Position numbers and translations under genes: made by a program
In this document: piece after piece, positions 10,027 through 21,700 of the stretch
Layout of the letters: each line of letters opens with the position of its first letter
How positions within the stretch are numbered: the stretch's first letter is position 1
DNA from: Agarophyton chilense
Lineage: Eukaryota > Rhodophyta > Florideophyceae > Gracilariales > Gracilariaceae
Assembly (NCBI GenBank): GCA_030374765.1
Contig: JARGXX010000004.1
Coordinates: 310,001 to 374,000 of the forward strand
Length of the DNA stretch: 64,000 bases
Direction of reading: 5' to 3'
Notes under the pieces: model-generated
Seen by the model: the letters and a program-made list of their open reading frames with translations, nothing else
What the model was told of the DNA's origin: nothing
Database searches by the model: none

Positions 10027-11762
10027 TAAACTTGCACATTTGTACCTTGAAACCCAACTACAATTGTAAAGTTTTGAAGATCCGAGAGCAGCACGGCTCG
10101 ATCCTAGACTTTTATGCCGCCACCTGCATCTCGTGCTCATCTTCGTCACACTCTTCAAAGCCACAAAAGAGGGATGCAAGGGAACATATCAGTGTCGACA
10201 ATGGCTGATATAACAGTTGTTCTACTCCAAACGATTGATACAGCACCTGACGCTTCCTGCTGATGTTGCGACCACTGCATGCTTTCATTGCAACTATTAG
10301 AGCCCGCCTGAAAACTAAATAACATCAATTGTTATAATTCCACTTGTTTTCGTGCACTACTGTGGCCAATAACGCTGTTGTCTGTTTTGGTGGTGTTGTT
10401 GTCTCTTTCTGCTTCGTCCTTTTCATTTGCAACAGATCTACCGTAAATAATTCCAACCTAGCATGAAAATCTGTTATAGTGATATAAAAACTCTCTCTTT
10501 TGTAGTTTTGTGGCTTTGAAAAACAGACCCTTGTACAATTTTGATCAAGTTTTTGTATTTTACAAAGTGCTACTGAAGATGGCTCTAGTGATCCCAGTGC
10601 AGGTTGTTTACAAAACATTACCACAACTTTAGTTTGCTCCAAAAAGAGGAAAGGTTTTTATGACTCAACGTTATCAACGACATTTTATGTAGTTGGAAAA
10701 CACACCCAAGTTACTGGTAGAGACCATGTATACGGCTCATTTTTCGTGGGTAGTAAACTAGCATATCGAGTAGCAAACCAACAACCAAGAGACCAAAAAT
10801 AACAATGGTTCGGTGTTGATATACATTCGGGAAAACCAGGCAAAGCTCTCAAAAGATACTCTTTTCGTTGACAATTTCGTGTTGATGAGTTGCTCTTCTC
10901 AAACAGTATTCACAAAGTGTCTGACAATGCCGTTTTGACGCTACAATGATACTGTATCATGCTGAAGTCCATGAAATGGTTTACAAACTTCATGATATCT
11001 CGGTTTGGGTCGTAAAAGTCCCAACAGCTTCAAAAAAAATCATTCAAAGCTCCTTATGTCATGCCAAACAATGTGGTCACAAGCATACTTTTAAATGAAC
11101 CCCTGTCGATTTTTTCAAGTGTAGAGTATATTGAAAGCCCCCAAATTCTCTTTTTACGGCCCAATGTTTGTGAGGAAATGTTAAGGATTGACAGTCTGTT
11201 TTGATGGGTCTGTTTTATCGTACGTTGTCGATTCAACTTGCGTAGTAGTCGCGCCATACGTGGAGTCTTTGTGAGTCGTTTTGCGGTAATATGTAGTTCC
11301 TGGTAACGTTTGTTTTAAGTGTGGCGGGCCGTGCCTTTGTCAGAGAGTCGTCAGAGTTTAACGGTGAAGCTTTTTGTAATGTAGCGCTGGGTTATAGAGA
11401 GCAGAGCGCGGTGGACTTAACCACTTCAAGCTATATATCTAAACTAAGGCTTGAAGCAGCCTTACCTAGTATTCGTTAAGTCCTAGATCAGGGTTTTACG
11501 GATTGCAAGCTACTTAACAGCCTTGAAACCGGCCCTCATGGACACTATGCTAAACTAGAGATTAGACAACAAATAGAAATCCCGACTCGACTTCCCCTCC
11601 ATCTCGGACGACGAGCGCAACTCGGACGAGCGACAAGAGCAAAAGAAGCCCCCCTCTAAAAAATTAAGTGCATTTGCCCGCATTTGCACAACACCTTTCG
11701 CCTATCATTACTATTGGTAACCATCCACTCATTTAACCGACAAAAAGTTTAAATCTGACAAT
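10027..11762. other. intergenic stretch, nothing recognised
   Basis: Between the 3.5-kb repeat and the Harbinger element both strands are cut by frequent stops. The longest frame (minus 10325-10642, 105 codons) is low-complexity and shows no motif. I see no tRNA, LTR or promoter I can defend. It is probably decayed repeat DNA. Confidence 0.5.
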
Positions 11763-11787
11763 GGGTTGCTCCTGAATTTCAAATTGC
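11763..11787 (+). repeat. left terminal inverted repeat of Harbinger element
   Basis: GGGTTGCTCCTGAATTTCAA begins directly after the AAT target duplication and pairs with 14210-14234 in inverted orientation with a few mismatches. Confidence 0.8.
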
Positions 11788-12079
11788 ATACCCAGCGCAA
11801 ATCGCAAATTGCGAAAAGGTCGGCGTCCCGCAAATAAAACAGTCACTGATATTTCCGTATCAAACTGAGTCAAACAGTTCACTCAAAATGTCAGCATCCT
11901 CTCGTGTATCTTCTAAGTGCAATCAAGCCACAATGGACCCCACAAATATACATTTTTTTGCGATGATCGCCAAACAGCTTTGACGTCGTATTCTCTTTCG
12001 TCATCGACTTAACATGGAAGCAAGACGTCGCAGAGATCGTCGTACCACACACAGAGCTCTACAAAGCACTTCGTATTCC

Positions 12080-13045
12080 CCCTTAATGTTCGTATTTCAT
12101 TCTATCTCAAACCACTCGATGATCACATTAACAGAAATTGACCACGGCAGTTTTGTCTACCCTCTGCAATCACTCGAGCCTTTTTCTCAGCATGAAACAC
12201 GATACAGTTCTTTGAGCCTCATCGGAAACCGACGAACAAGTCGAGGTCGTCCGAGATTAATGAATGCAACACAATGATTTGGGCTTGGTCTCAGCTGGTA
12301 TAGAACTAGAAGTGCGATGTGAAATCTTCGTCTTCTTTTGGGGATATCAAGTTCTGTGTGCGCGTTATTCCTGCGGTTCGGTAGGTGACTTTTGCTGCTT
12401 CTGTTAGCCACAGATGTGGACGCAAATTTGCGCATTCCTGACGAAGAAGATATATTGGAGTTATAAAGGTCTTTGGTACAAAGTATGAATCTCTGTGAAG
12501 AACATGTATGCAGTTAAAGACGGTCTAACATTGTTGTTGGAGCACTCAGGGTACGTTGTGGAACAGAACGTGTTCTATAATGGTTGTAAACATGATCATT
12601 GTGTCAGTAACGTTCTTTTGTTTGCACCAAACGGCACAATTATAGCATGCGCAATCAAAGAACCGGGGAGTATGCACGACTTGCAGATGACTGAGCGGGG
12701 AAAGATTTACGAGAACCTCGGGAAAGGGCATGAAAACACGAAGATACATGTGTGGTTGACTCAGCGTTTTCCGGAGCTCGTATCCCTTTCTCGTTAAATC
12801 TTCCCAATATTCGACAAACGCTACGGTCCCTGAGAATCTCATTCGTATTTGACAGGCCACATCCGTTCGTCAGGCGTTAGAATGGGGTATGAGGGGCGTT
12901 TCAGGGAATTTCCGAGGATGAAGGATAAGTTTGTGTCTGAAGAAAATGGAGAGAGACGCATAATGATGTTATGCACAACACATCTGTTTAATCTTCGGAC
13001 TTGAAAAGTTGGAGTGAACCAGATACTTTCTACATACATGCTTTA
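12080..13045 (+). pseudogene. Harbinger-type DDE transposase (DDE_Tnp_4-like), broken
   Basis: Consecutive plus-strand frames give the characteristic blocks of this transposase in order. They are GRPRLMNATQ with FGLGLSWYRTR (about 12240-12310), then KDGLTLLLEHSG with NVFYNGCKHDHCVSNVLLFAP and PGSMHDLQ (12510-12690), then after a frame change CVVDSAFSGARIPFS (about 12750-12800). MKDKFVSEENGERRIMM and NLRT follow at 12920-13000. The Asp of DGL, of MHD and of VVDSAFS fit family catalytic aspartates. Several stops and at least two frame changes make it a pseudogene. The longest intact piece is 12495-12797. Confidence 0.85.
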
Positions 13046-13090
13046 TCTCGGAGTTGAAGCAAATGGTTTTCTTCAAGGTATTCTCAACAT

Positions 13091-13854
13091 CTAATCAGTT
13101 TTTGAAGATGATTTCGCGATCAACACCAACATCATTTGCATCATCTTCTCGTGGCGGCGGTTGTCATCTAGGCGGTGTAAACGATTTTCCTCTCTTTCAT
13201 CCTTGCGCCTTTGAACATCTTCCTCCCTACGTTTTTGATCATTAAGAATAGAAAACTTAAAGATGGACATCAGATCATTCTCTGAATTCGAGGCAGAAGC
13301 TCTCAAACGCGGGCGAACAATTGGGCGTGGTAGTTTAGTAATTTTGAGGGTTTTCGTTTTGGCCTCACTGTCGTGATTTTGAGCTTTTTATATATCTACA
13401 TCATCAGAAGAGGCTTCGTTTCCACTCAGTAAGGCGGGGTCAACAGTTTTCTGGAAGTCGACACCTTCACCCATATCTGCGCGCTCTGTGACAAGTTCAC
13501 AAAACTTTTTCTCGTTTTTGACATCGTCAGTAATAATTGGCTCTCCAGTCGGCATGCCGTCGACAGTACGCAGTTCCTGAGCGAAGGGATTTCAAGCTCT
13601 CTAAGCAATGCATCCCACTCCTCACGACACAGCGGTAGATATTTTTTGACAAGTTCAAGAAGAAAGTTCTTTTCTGTTTGACTGGATCCGGTTCCGCGAG
13701 TTTGGAGGCTGGGTTTCGCTTTTGAACTGGGAACAGTTTTACTCTGAGTTTTTCGCAGTTTTACCTTGTCTGGAGAGGTTTTTTTGATAGTTGGAGGGAT
13801 CAAAAGGGGTCTTATTTCATCGTCCGACACATTCTTTGTGTCACTGTCAGACAT
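13091..13854 (-). pseudogene. Harbinger-associated Myb/SANT-like DNA-binding protein, broken
   Basis: The minus strand opens at ATG 13854 and reads an acidic start, a basic linker, then KNFLLELVKKYLPLCREEWDALL, which resembles the trihelix/Myb-SANT segment of the second protein of Harbinger elements. A frame change near 13565 (LRT/VDGMPTGEP block) and a TAA near 13390 break it. The frame then continues with PRLRASASNSENDL and a basic coiled-coil-like tail, RREEDVQRRKDEREENRLHR, to 13091. It lies tail to tail with the transposase inside the same inverted repeats. Family assignment rests on position and the helical block, so it is less sure than the transposase. Confidence 0.65.
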
Positions 13855-14209
13855 TACGTTTTAAATTGACGCGGGGGCGTTGCAGTGACCAAGTGTTGGT
13901 GTTTCTGCGGAGATGGCAGAGTGGGGGTGGGGTGGGGTGGGGTAGGGGGATAGGGTGGTGGCAGTGGTGCGTCAGTGGCAGTGAAGCCAGGCAACTTTCG
14001 CTGGTAAAGGGAGCGTTCTGATCGCTCAGATAGCCAACTCGACCTTTACCCGGCTACATGGCTGGACTTCAACTTGTTTGGTGAGAATGTTGTTTGGGTG
14101 GTTGACTTGGCGCCAAAATTGATATTTGGGCGCTTCCGTTCACCTCTCTGACTGGGCCGAGCCATAACCACTTTGCGCAAATTGAGTACACTCAAATGGT
14201 CTCAATTTG

Positions 14210-14234
14210 CGATTTGGAATTTCAGGAGCGACCC
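14210..14234 (-). repeat. right terminal inverted repeat of Harbinger element
   Basis: Plus-strand sequence GGAATTTCAGGAGCGACCC ends at 14234 and is followed by AAT. Its reverse complement matches the left end of the element. Confidence 0.8.
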
Positions 14235-14633
14235 AATGGCCAACGCTTGCCTCATTTCCAGCTTTTTGCTTCCTGGTCAAAAACAAGCACCACCCGAAGA
14301 GGCTCATCTCCTCTAAATGCCCAACAAATGTTTCCTTGCTCTGCATCACGCTGATATCGAAAGCGCGCGCTTTTCTGGGTTCACGGTGAGCTCTAAGTAC
14401 TGTGTCCACCTCAATGCGTGTTCTCACAGCCCAAACAGAGAACAGTACCAGTCAGAATTGACCAAAATCCCGAGACTCTGCAGTCCGCGATTTACGAACG
14501 AATGTCTCAGAACGTGTCTTGGCAAGCATTGACTGAAAAACACATAGTCTTTGTCAGCGTATTACGTCGCGCTTTTGCGTCATGAGTCCGAAACTGTACT
14601 GACTCACAACCACAGCAACCGAGAGACAGATAC

Positions 14634-15195
14634 TTGAATATTTCATCTCGAGGCCGATCTACAAACCTCAAAACTACAGAAGAGATCATTGTAGCTCTGT
14701 CACTACAGGAGTTTGCCGAGAACAACACACCTCTCTTTTGTCAAGGCGTTCGTGATTTTGTGCAACAATACCTTTTTCTACTACCTCCAGGCCGTCAGCA
14801 CAGCATTGGGTTTGTAGAAAATAGACCTTTCGATAGATGGGGGACTGCGTTCATGTAGGGAACCAATCTGCATACTCACCATGTTCAAATGATTGAAGAC
14901 AAACGAGTCAATGCAGTCACAACTACGGTGCTCAAAGAATCTATTTCTTAGGTAAAAGCAGCACTAAGGCGCTATAAAATTGAGGATCCAAAGCATGTAT
15001 TAAATACTGATCATTCTGAGGCTTCTTTTGCTAAGAAGAAGAATAGATGTCTGAGGAAGGGTGTAGGACCCAAAGGTTTGCCGCTGGTTCAAAAGTACTT
15101 GACTACAAAGGGCAGTTTATCGAATGTGACGATTTTGCCGGTTTGTGGTGCCGATGGTACCACATACAAACCAGTTTTCATTTTTCCGAGGAAAC
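14634..15195 (+). pseudogene. pogo/Tigger-like DDE transposase, 5' part, split by retrotransposon A
   Basis: The open start region reads KTTEEIIVALSLQEFAENNT with FCQGVRDFVQQ and RPFDRWGTAF, resembling the N-terminal DNA-binding half of Tc5/pogo (CENP-B-like) transposases. After frame changes come VKAALRRYKIEDPKHVLNTD, ending in a probable catalytic Asp, and LSNVTILPVCGADGTTYKPV with FIFPRK, the standard DDE_1 block. At 15195 the gene is cut by the 5' LTR of element A. It resumes at 36998. Internal stops show it was dead or decayed after insertion. The element's own ends were not found. Confidence 0.8.
15191..15195. repeat. target-site duplication GAAAC, left of element A
   Basis: GAAAC precedes the TG of the 5' LTR and recurs exactly after the CA of the 3' LTR at 36993-36997. 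Five bases is the usual Ty3/gypsy duplication length. Confidence 0.9.
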
Positions 15196-15695
15196 TGTAG
15201 CATTCTGGATGCACCTGAGTTCGAGCGTTCGAAATACTACGAAATCGCGATACGGCATTCATAAGCTATTGCTTGGGCTATACTCGATTACGAGATGTTA
15301 TGAGAAGAATTACATCATGGAAAGGTTTGGACAGGAGAAATTTATTTAGGTACTGTGTTTAGTGTACACTGTAAGATGCCATCACCGAATATTTTATTTG
15401 GTATTATTTAGATAATTGTGTAGTGGCACGCCACGTGTATGCATTACTGTACAGTACTTTCTTTGCCTCTTAGCACATTAAAGGGCGCAAGGCCCAGGTC
15501 AGGAGGGCAAAAGGCCAACCAACAACCAACCAACCTAAACACCATCTTGGTGAGTCCTATAAATCCTAAAGTGGTTTACCAGAAAGGGGCACCTATAGTA
15601 TCAGTTCTTAACCGTTCTGAGCTATAGCTCTTCTTCCGAGGATACCCTTTACTGTTACGCAATTACCGCCCTTTTCCTACAGCTTTCTTTGTGTA

Positions 15696-15733
<38 letters not shown>

Positions 15734-16011
15734 TTTGTTGTGTCTTTGTTGTTTTCTCTACTGTTACGTGGTTTTTTGTGTTGTCACAAGGGTTGTCGAG
15801 GCGATCTCGTTTGCATTCCGTACCGCTGTATGTGGACATCCGCCTCGTGAACATAAGTACAATCCCCATTGTTCAGGCACACCTGGTTGCTTGCCGCACA
15901 CTCCCTTCTTATCTAAGAACCGTCGCTCGCAAGGCGACACCAGCTCTCCGCGGTTCTTTCTGTGGATACTCACTGCATCGAGGCCTCTGCAGTCTTCAGT
16001 GGAATACTGCA
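15196..16011 (+). repeat. 5' LTR of chromovirus A
   Basis: The 816-bp LTR starts TGTAGCATTCTGG and ends GGAATACTGCA. A promoter-like CCTATAAATCC lies at about 15557-15567 and is kept in the other LTR. A (GT)15 run explains much of the length difference from the 770-bp 3' LTR. The first 310 bp or so differ from the 3' LTR at about two bases, while the remainder differs at roughly one base in ten. Confidence 0.9.
15701..15730. repeat. (GT)15 microsatellite within the 5' LTR
   Basis: Fifteen uninterrupted GT units lie in the LTR. The 3' LTR has only a short GT run at the same place (near 36708-36721), so it expanded after insertion or shrank there. Confidence 0.9.
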
Positions 16012-16016
16012 TAAAC

Positions 16017-16034
16017 TGGTCTCCCGACTTAGAA
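16017..16034 (+). promoter_or_regulatory. primer-binding site of chromovirus A (tRNA-Tyr-like)
   Basis: TGGTCTCCCGACTTAGAA begins five bases after the 5' LTR and is identical over 18 bases to the site in element C. Its complement would be a tRNA 3' end: CCA, discriminator A, acceptor strand TCGGGAG, and T-stem strand CTAAG whose C fits position 61. The matching 5' acceptor strand would be CTCCCGA. A C1-G72 pair with A73 is typical of eukaryotic tRNA-Tyr, so that tRNA is the inferred primer. Confidence 0.75.
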
Positions 16035-16758
16035 AGAAGTACACCTGTGAGTGGAATATTGGTCGCTTGGACCGGAAATATCGTATTTCGCACGTTCGAA
16101 TGATCCTCGTTGGATTTCCGTGCGTTGTACTAAGATCAGTGAACTGAAGCTTGAACCGTCATCACGGAATCTACACTGTCAGAAGACATTTGGAACTGGA
16201 TGTAACTGTTCGCCACGTCCGTCGTTCAATCCGAATATTAGTTGTGAATCTTCACTGTTTGTTGGTTCTATTTTCTAGAAGTTTCTATCGTTGTCGATAT
16301 TGGTTGTATCGATCGCGATATATATTGTTTTCATTGAGAAATTGTGTTTGCGTCGTTTGCATGTCTTATATCGATTTTCAGTGATAATTTGCCGCCATGC
16401 AGACAGGAATACGATCGGATTCGTATAGATATGAGTCCGCGGCACCCCGCTTAGCCACCTCTACAGAGGCCGGCAACCGCCTATATCGTCGGGCGAAGAA
16501 GAAATAGAAATCGACCGGAGGCGCAGTTGCACCTTCTGAGGTTCCGACGACGATCGCTCTCGAGGCTACTACCTCATATAGACGTGAAATCACGGAAGGT
16601 GCAGCCTTGCGAGCTGAATTACAAAATCCCCGTCCGGAATCTGCTACGCAGAAGTTCCGTCTGGAGGAGGTGTTTCAAGTTAACTTGTTTAATCGTCATT
16701 AGAGACGTTAAGAAGAGAGCACAGGGCTCTGGAGAATCGAAATATAGAAACGAATCGG

Positions 16759-18545
16759 ATGGCCGAGACTGTTCGGACAATCCGAGAAGATTTAAATCAA
16801 TTGCCAGAAGAGCAAGGAAATGCCACAGGGGCCTTACTGGCTATACCGGTTACTGTTGAAGAAATCCTCTCACGTGTAAACCCTCGCTTCGAGCGATTTG
16901 AGACTGTGGTGAATGCACCGTTGCAAATTCCGCACCCGGAAGTACAGGAGGTGGGACTCATCGTCGCTGATGTGCGGTCGCGCAAGAATGATTCGAAGAG
17001 GTCGAAGGTACAGAAGTTATATTTAAGACGCTCTAAATCGAGAAAACCCGCAAGAAGACATGACACGGATGAAGACGGAGATGATTCCGATTATACGGAT
17101 TCCGATAGTTCGGATACGGACGATCCCGAGAATGTAAAGTCATCTTCTGATGATACCTCGAGCGAGGAGGACACTCGGCGTTCGAGAAAGAAAAGAAAGG
17201 GTAGCTCACTACTGTCCCGCAAGAAGGGACCGCCCTACAAGAACTTGAAACCGCTCTAGTGTACGAACCCGCTTCACAGGAAGATTACGAATTATCGTGT
17301 ACATCGGCTCAAGGTCCGAAAGGGGAAGCGAACAGGTTGCAAGACCGCCAAAGTGAGAGATCACAATGAGCGTTTGAAGATTGGCCTCGATGGTCTTACT
17401 TTTTCTAGGAAGGATCCCATTCTTATATTTGAATTTCTCAATCGATTTGTAGTCGAAGCCGACACGCTGGGGACGAGTGAAGCTCAAGCATTCGTGGCAC
17501 TTCCACACTTATTGGTGTGATTTGCATTGGAGCAATACCGTGCCGTGAGTGGTTCACTTACCGTCGATGAAGGTGGAGTCACCAGTTGGGCCGAAACCGT
17601 GCAGTACTTTCTGCGTAGTTACGCAACGTCTAAAGCGATTCGTGGAGCTATTCTGAATCTCATAGGTATTACTCAGAAGCCTGGAGAAAAGGAGGTTGAG
17701 TACAGTTCAAGACTGAATAATGCCGCTGCACGCAGTGGAAATGTCCACTCTACGGACGAGAAGATGACCCTTTTGGTCGATGGACTCGATCCGACTATCA
17801 AGTCGTTGGTAGCCCGTCATCGGGAGAAGCACTCGAGAATCGGTTTTCTGGAATTAGTGCAGTACGCAAAGGTTGAAGGTGAAGACGTTCGCACTCGTCG
17901 CGGAGGTAGAACACGTCGTCTAGGGACATACATGGTTGCTAACAGGTATATAAAAACCTATCAAGCGAGGCAAGGTTTTGCATCTGGAGTCACCGGAGGA
18001 ATCACGCATTTTGACGTTTACGCCTCATGATGTCAGCTATACTGGAGAAGACGCAGTTAAATATCTGGATGATCCAGAGGGGTTAGTGCTTACTACGGGT
18101 TTTCCGTCAACTGATTCCCATGTGGAAGATGATGTATCGGCTATGAAGGCACGCCGTTATCCTTACAGAAGGAGTCGGATGGTCCCGCTAGCGAGTGGAT
18201 TTACTTTTCAGAAGCCTGGTTGGGTGGATACCCGTGGTCCAGAACAGCCACAGCTGAGGTTGAACAGGGACGGCCTGATATGGTATGGGTGCTAAGCAGA
18301 GTGCATTCTGCCCTTTACACAGGTACATCGAGTTGTCTCGATCTATGGCGCTCTTCCGGAGCAAGAACGAACCCGTGTACTGGGACAATCATATTGGAAA
18401 GCCAAAGATTGGGGACTTGTGGATACCGTACGCAGAACTCATACGAGAGCTCAGAACTCTGAAAGATCACAGGGTTCAGCCCCAGAAGTACAGAGAAACG
18501 CCGATGTGGCGAGGGAGAAACCTGCGTCATCTGGAAATTAAGTGA
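16759..18545 (+). pseudogene. gag of chromovirus A, broken
   Basis: The open piece 16759-17259 gives an N-terminal region with a long acidic/basic segment (DTDEDGDDSDYTDSDSSDTD, then RRSRKKRKG). 17527-18030 carries a retrotransposon gag-type capsid region (AETVQYFLRSYATSKAIRGA, PGEKEVEYSSRLNNAAARSG, MTLLVDGLDPTIKSLV), which aligns in order with the gag of element C (VVHYLLETYASDDYIMDAY, SETDYADQLWTRARRCG, LKRYFIAGLLPAIRTHV). Pieces up to 18545 include CPLHRYIELSRSM, at the place where gag C has its Cys cluster. Frame changes separate the parts. Confidence 0.75.
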
Positions 18546-18783
18546 GGGAGCCCTCAGGGGGATGGCTGGATTCAAACCCACCATACCAATCGGGGTACCA
18601 ACATTGCCCCGCTCCCGGGAATTAAAACGGAAGGTCCTACTGAGACCAGAAGTATCTTCGAATGTCGGAAACTATGTACAGTTTGACTGTATGTTGAAAC
18701 TTCCTTGGAAACGATATGTGTGCCCAAGTAGGAGGACGAGTCACGTCATGATTGTTGCCAGAAGGAACTAAAAGGTCTATGCC

Positions 18784-21700
18784 GACGTCGGCTCTTCTCA
18801 AGCGCTGTTATCGCGAAGATTCGCTGTTTTGGATACGGGTGCAGGCCCGAGCTCTATCAGGTTGTCTGAATTGCGCGAAGACGAGCGAGCACGAATACCA
18901 CAAGCACAGATACCGGATATCCGCGATGCGAACAAGAGACCAATAAAGTCTATTGGAACAATACGAATTGTCGTTCTCTTGGGAAAACATGTTGTCATGT
19001 TAACGTTTATTGTTTGTATCACATTGGCTGCAACAGTTGTGCTGGGTTGTGACAAGTTTGTCGAATCGATTCGTCCGAAGAATGGGGAAGTGGAGCTGGA
19101 CGATGGCCCTACAGTGCCAATCGTGCGCGGATCTCTGCGGCGAACCGCTTCATTTGCACGATTACCATCGTCATTGGAATACGAAGCCCGACTGAGCAGA
19201 ACATCTCCGAAGATTCGGGTTTGTAAACTCACGGTGATACCACCAAAAAGTCAAACATGGGTATCAGTTGTTACAGAAAAGCACGGACTTATCGTTATTC
19301 AGCCGAACGCGGTACTGTATCACACTAGTGAATTACTAGTCACTAACGGCATTACACAGATGAACCCGAAGATCCCTTTCAGAATATTGGTGAGCAATGT
19401 TGGCTCTGAAGAGCGTCGCTTACACAAGCATCAGCTCTTGGGCATAGCGCTGCCACACTCTTCAGTTGTGATATCGACACACATAATGACGGCAGACGTC
19501 TTAGGAGTAACGCCCACAGGCGAGCAGAAGTCGAAAGCGACAGAAGCGGTCGAGAATATGAAGAACATGAAGGAAGAGAATGTCTCTGAAGAAGAGATGG
19601 AAGAAACCCTCGAGGGCGTGAAGATGGAACACGTTCCTGAGGAGTATAAAGGAAGATTGCGCAGATTGCTGCTGAATTTTTCACATATGTGGAGTGGACA
19701 CATTGGCCAGATCGCGGCTACAGAACATCATATTGAAGTTGTACCGGTACACGACCCATCTTTCAGTTACCGTATCGGGCAGGCCCGCGAACTCGTCAGA
19801 TCGAGCAAGAACATGTGTACTTCATGTTGGAGAAGGGAATCATTGAGCCAGATCAATCAGCTTGGGCATCCCCAGTGGTCCTTGTTCTCAAAGGAGATGG
19901 TTCTTTACGCTTTTGCGTTGTCTACAGAAAACTGAATGCAGTAACTGTGAGGGATACGTACCCATTACCACGTATGGATGAATGCATCGATAGTCTTGGA
20001 GAAGCCAATGTTTTTACGCAAATTGGGGATACTGGCAGATACCAGTCGCTCCAGAAGGCGAAAATATGACTAAATTTGCGTGTCACGCAGGACTGTATCG
20101 CTTTAAGCGAATGTCATTTGGTTGGACCAACGCCCCTGCGACTTTTCAGCGTTCTTTCGATATAAGAATATCACAATATAAGTGGAAAACATGTCGTGTT
20201 TACTTGGATGACATCATCATTTTTAGTAAGAATACGGAAGACCCGTTCGGGAATGTTGAGGGAATCCTCGAGAAGTTACAGCAAGCTGGAATTACTTTGA
20301 AGATCAAGAAGTGTGAATGGTTCACGGACCAAGTAAAACGCCTGGAAGACAGGATAAAGCCAGGGAAGCTGGAAATGGATGAAGTGCAGACCGCTGTGAT
20401 TCGTGAGTTCAAACCTCCGCGAACGCAGACGCAATTGAGATCCTTCCTCGGACTTTGTAACGTCTACAGACGATTAGTGCCGCGCTATTCGGATATCGCT
20501 GCAACCCTTTATGCTATATTGAAGAAGGGACAACCCGTTCAAGTGGAGGAATTCGGAGAAGTCGAAACGGAGGCTATCGCAAAGCTAAAACACGTGCTGA
20601 CCACAGCTCCTGTGTTATCCCTTCTGAAAACTGATCTTCCTTACTCCGTCGACACGGACGCTAACGATTATCAGATAGGATGCGCCCTTTTTCAAACGCA
20701 CGAAGACGGCACATGATATTTTATTGGATACTGGTCTAGAACACTGCCCCAGGCAGAAAAGAACTAATCTGTGTCAGAAAACGAAAGCCTTGCTATGGTT
20801 TGGGCTCTCACGACCCTCAGACCTTACCTACAGGGTGCTCACTTTACGGTCAATACCGATCATTCATGACTCAGATTGCTCATGTCGATTACCGACCCGT
20901 CGGGACGCTAAATGCGATGGCTTCTGCGCCTTTCCGAATTTGATTTCACAATCAACTACAAGAAGGGAACTTTAAACGTACACGCTGACGCTTTATCGCG
21001 ACTCAAAATCTTGGGAGAACCCCAATTGGAAATCGATGATGAGATACCATGTTTGGTAACAGAAAATTCGAGAACGAAAGAGGAAGAACTGGAAGATCTA
21101 AAAGAAGAGGATTATCAAATTTAATTACTGGTAGCCCAGACTACGAATACTGATCCAGAAAATCAACTCGAACGAATCTCTCTTGAAGAGCTATTACGTG
21201 AACAAGTCAAAGATGCCTTCCGCGCGGCTATCCGCCCTCGTCTTAACGGGAGGGAGGTGTTGCCTCTTCGTCTCGATGATCGAGGAATCTTTGTTCGAGC
21301 TGTTGAATCGTATGAGCAAATCGTGATACCACACGCTCTCAAGAGCAGAGTACTGCTTTTGGCACATTATTCGCAAATGTCTGGTCATCCAGGAGGTACC
21401 AAGCTGTATCTAACCCTCAGAAGGGATTTTTATTGACTAACTTTGGGAACGGAGGGTCATGCGACAGCTAAGATGGGCGTAACGTGCGCGAGGAATAGAG
21501 TGAACCTCTGGAAAAAGAAGAAGCCACTGAAGCTGTTCCCAGCAATCGCACCTCTACAGTATTTCAGTATTGACATACTTGGGGAATTGATCCGCTCGAA
21601 GCGGGGAAACAGATACCTTTTGGTAATAACTGATCGCTGGTCTAAGCTGCTTAGGACGGTTCGGCTCAAACGGATTACTGCTTCCGTGATAGCACGAGCG

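Larger units (their letters stand above)
11763..14234 (+). mobile_element. PIF/Harbinger-type DNA transposon, complete ends, decayed genes
   Basis: The element is 2472 bp. The left end reads GGGTTGCTCCTGAATTTCAA and the right end, read inward, GGGTCGCTCCTGAAATTCCA, an imperfect inverted repeat of about 25 bp. AAT flanks both sides (11760-11762 and 14235-14237), fitting the 3-bp target duplication of this superfamily. Near both ends a CAAATCGCAAATTG block is also repeated. Inside are a DDE transposase relic on the plus strand and, convergent to it, a Myb/SANT-like relic on the minus strand, the usual two-gene Harbinger design. Both genes are broken, so it cannot move by itself. Confidence 0.85.

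Noticed and set aside
15047..15349. Plus-strand frame of 100 codons spanning the LTR border
   Set aside because: It crosses from the pogo-like relic into the 5' LTR of element A. The second half recurs at 36223 as LTR sequence, so it is a fusion of two unrelated pieces.
16017..16034. Primer site read as initiator-Met tRNA
   Set aside because: The usual TGGTATCAGAGC-type complement is absent; the sequence fits a Tyr-type 3' end better.
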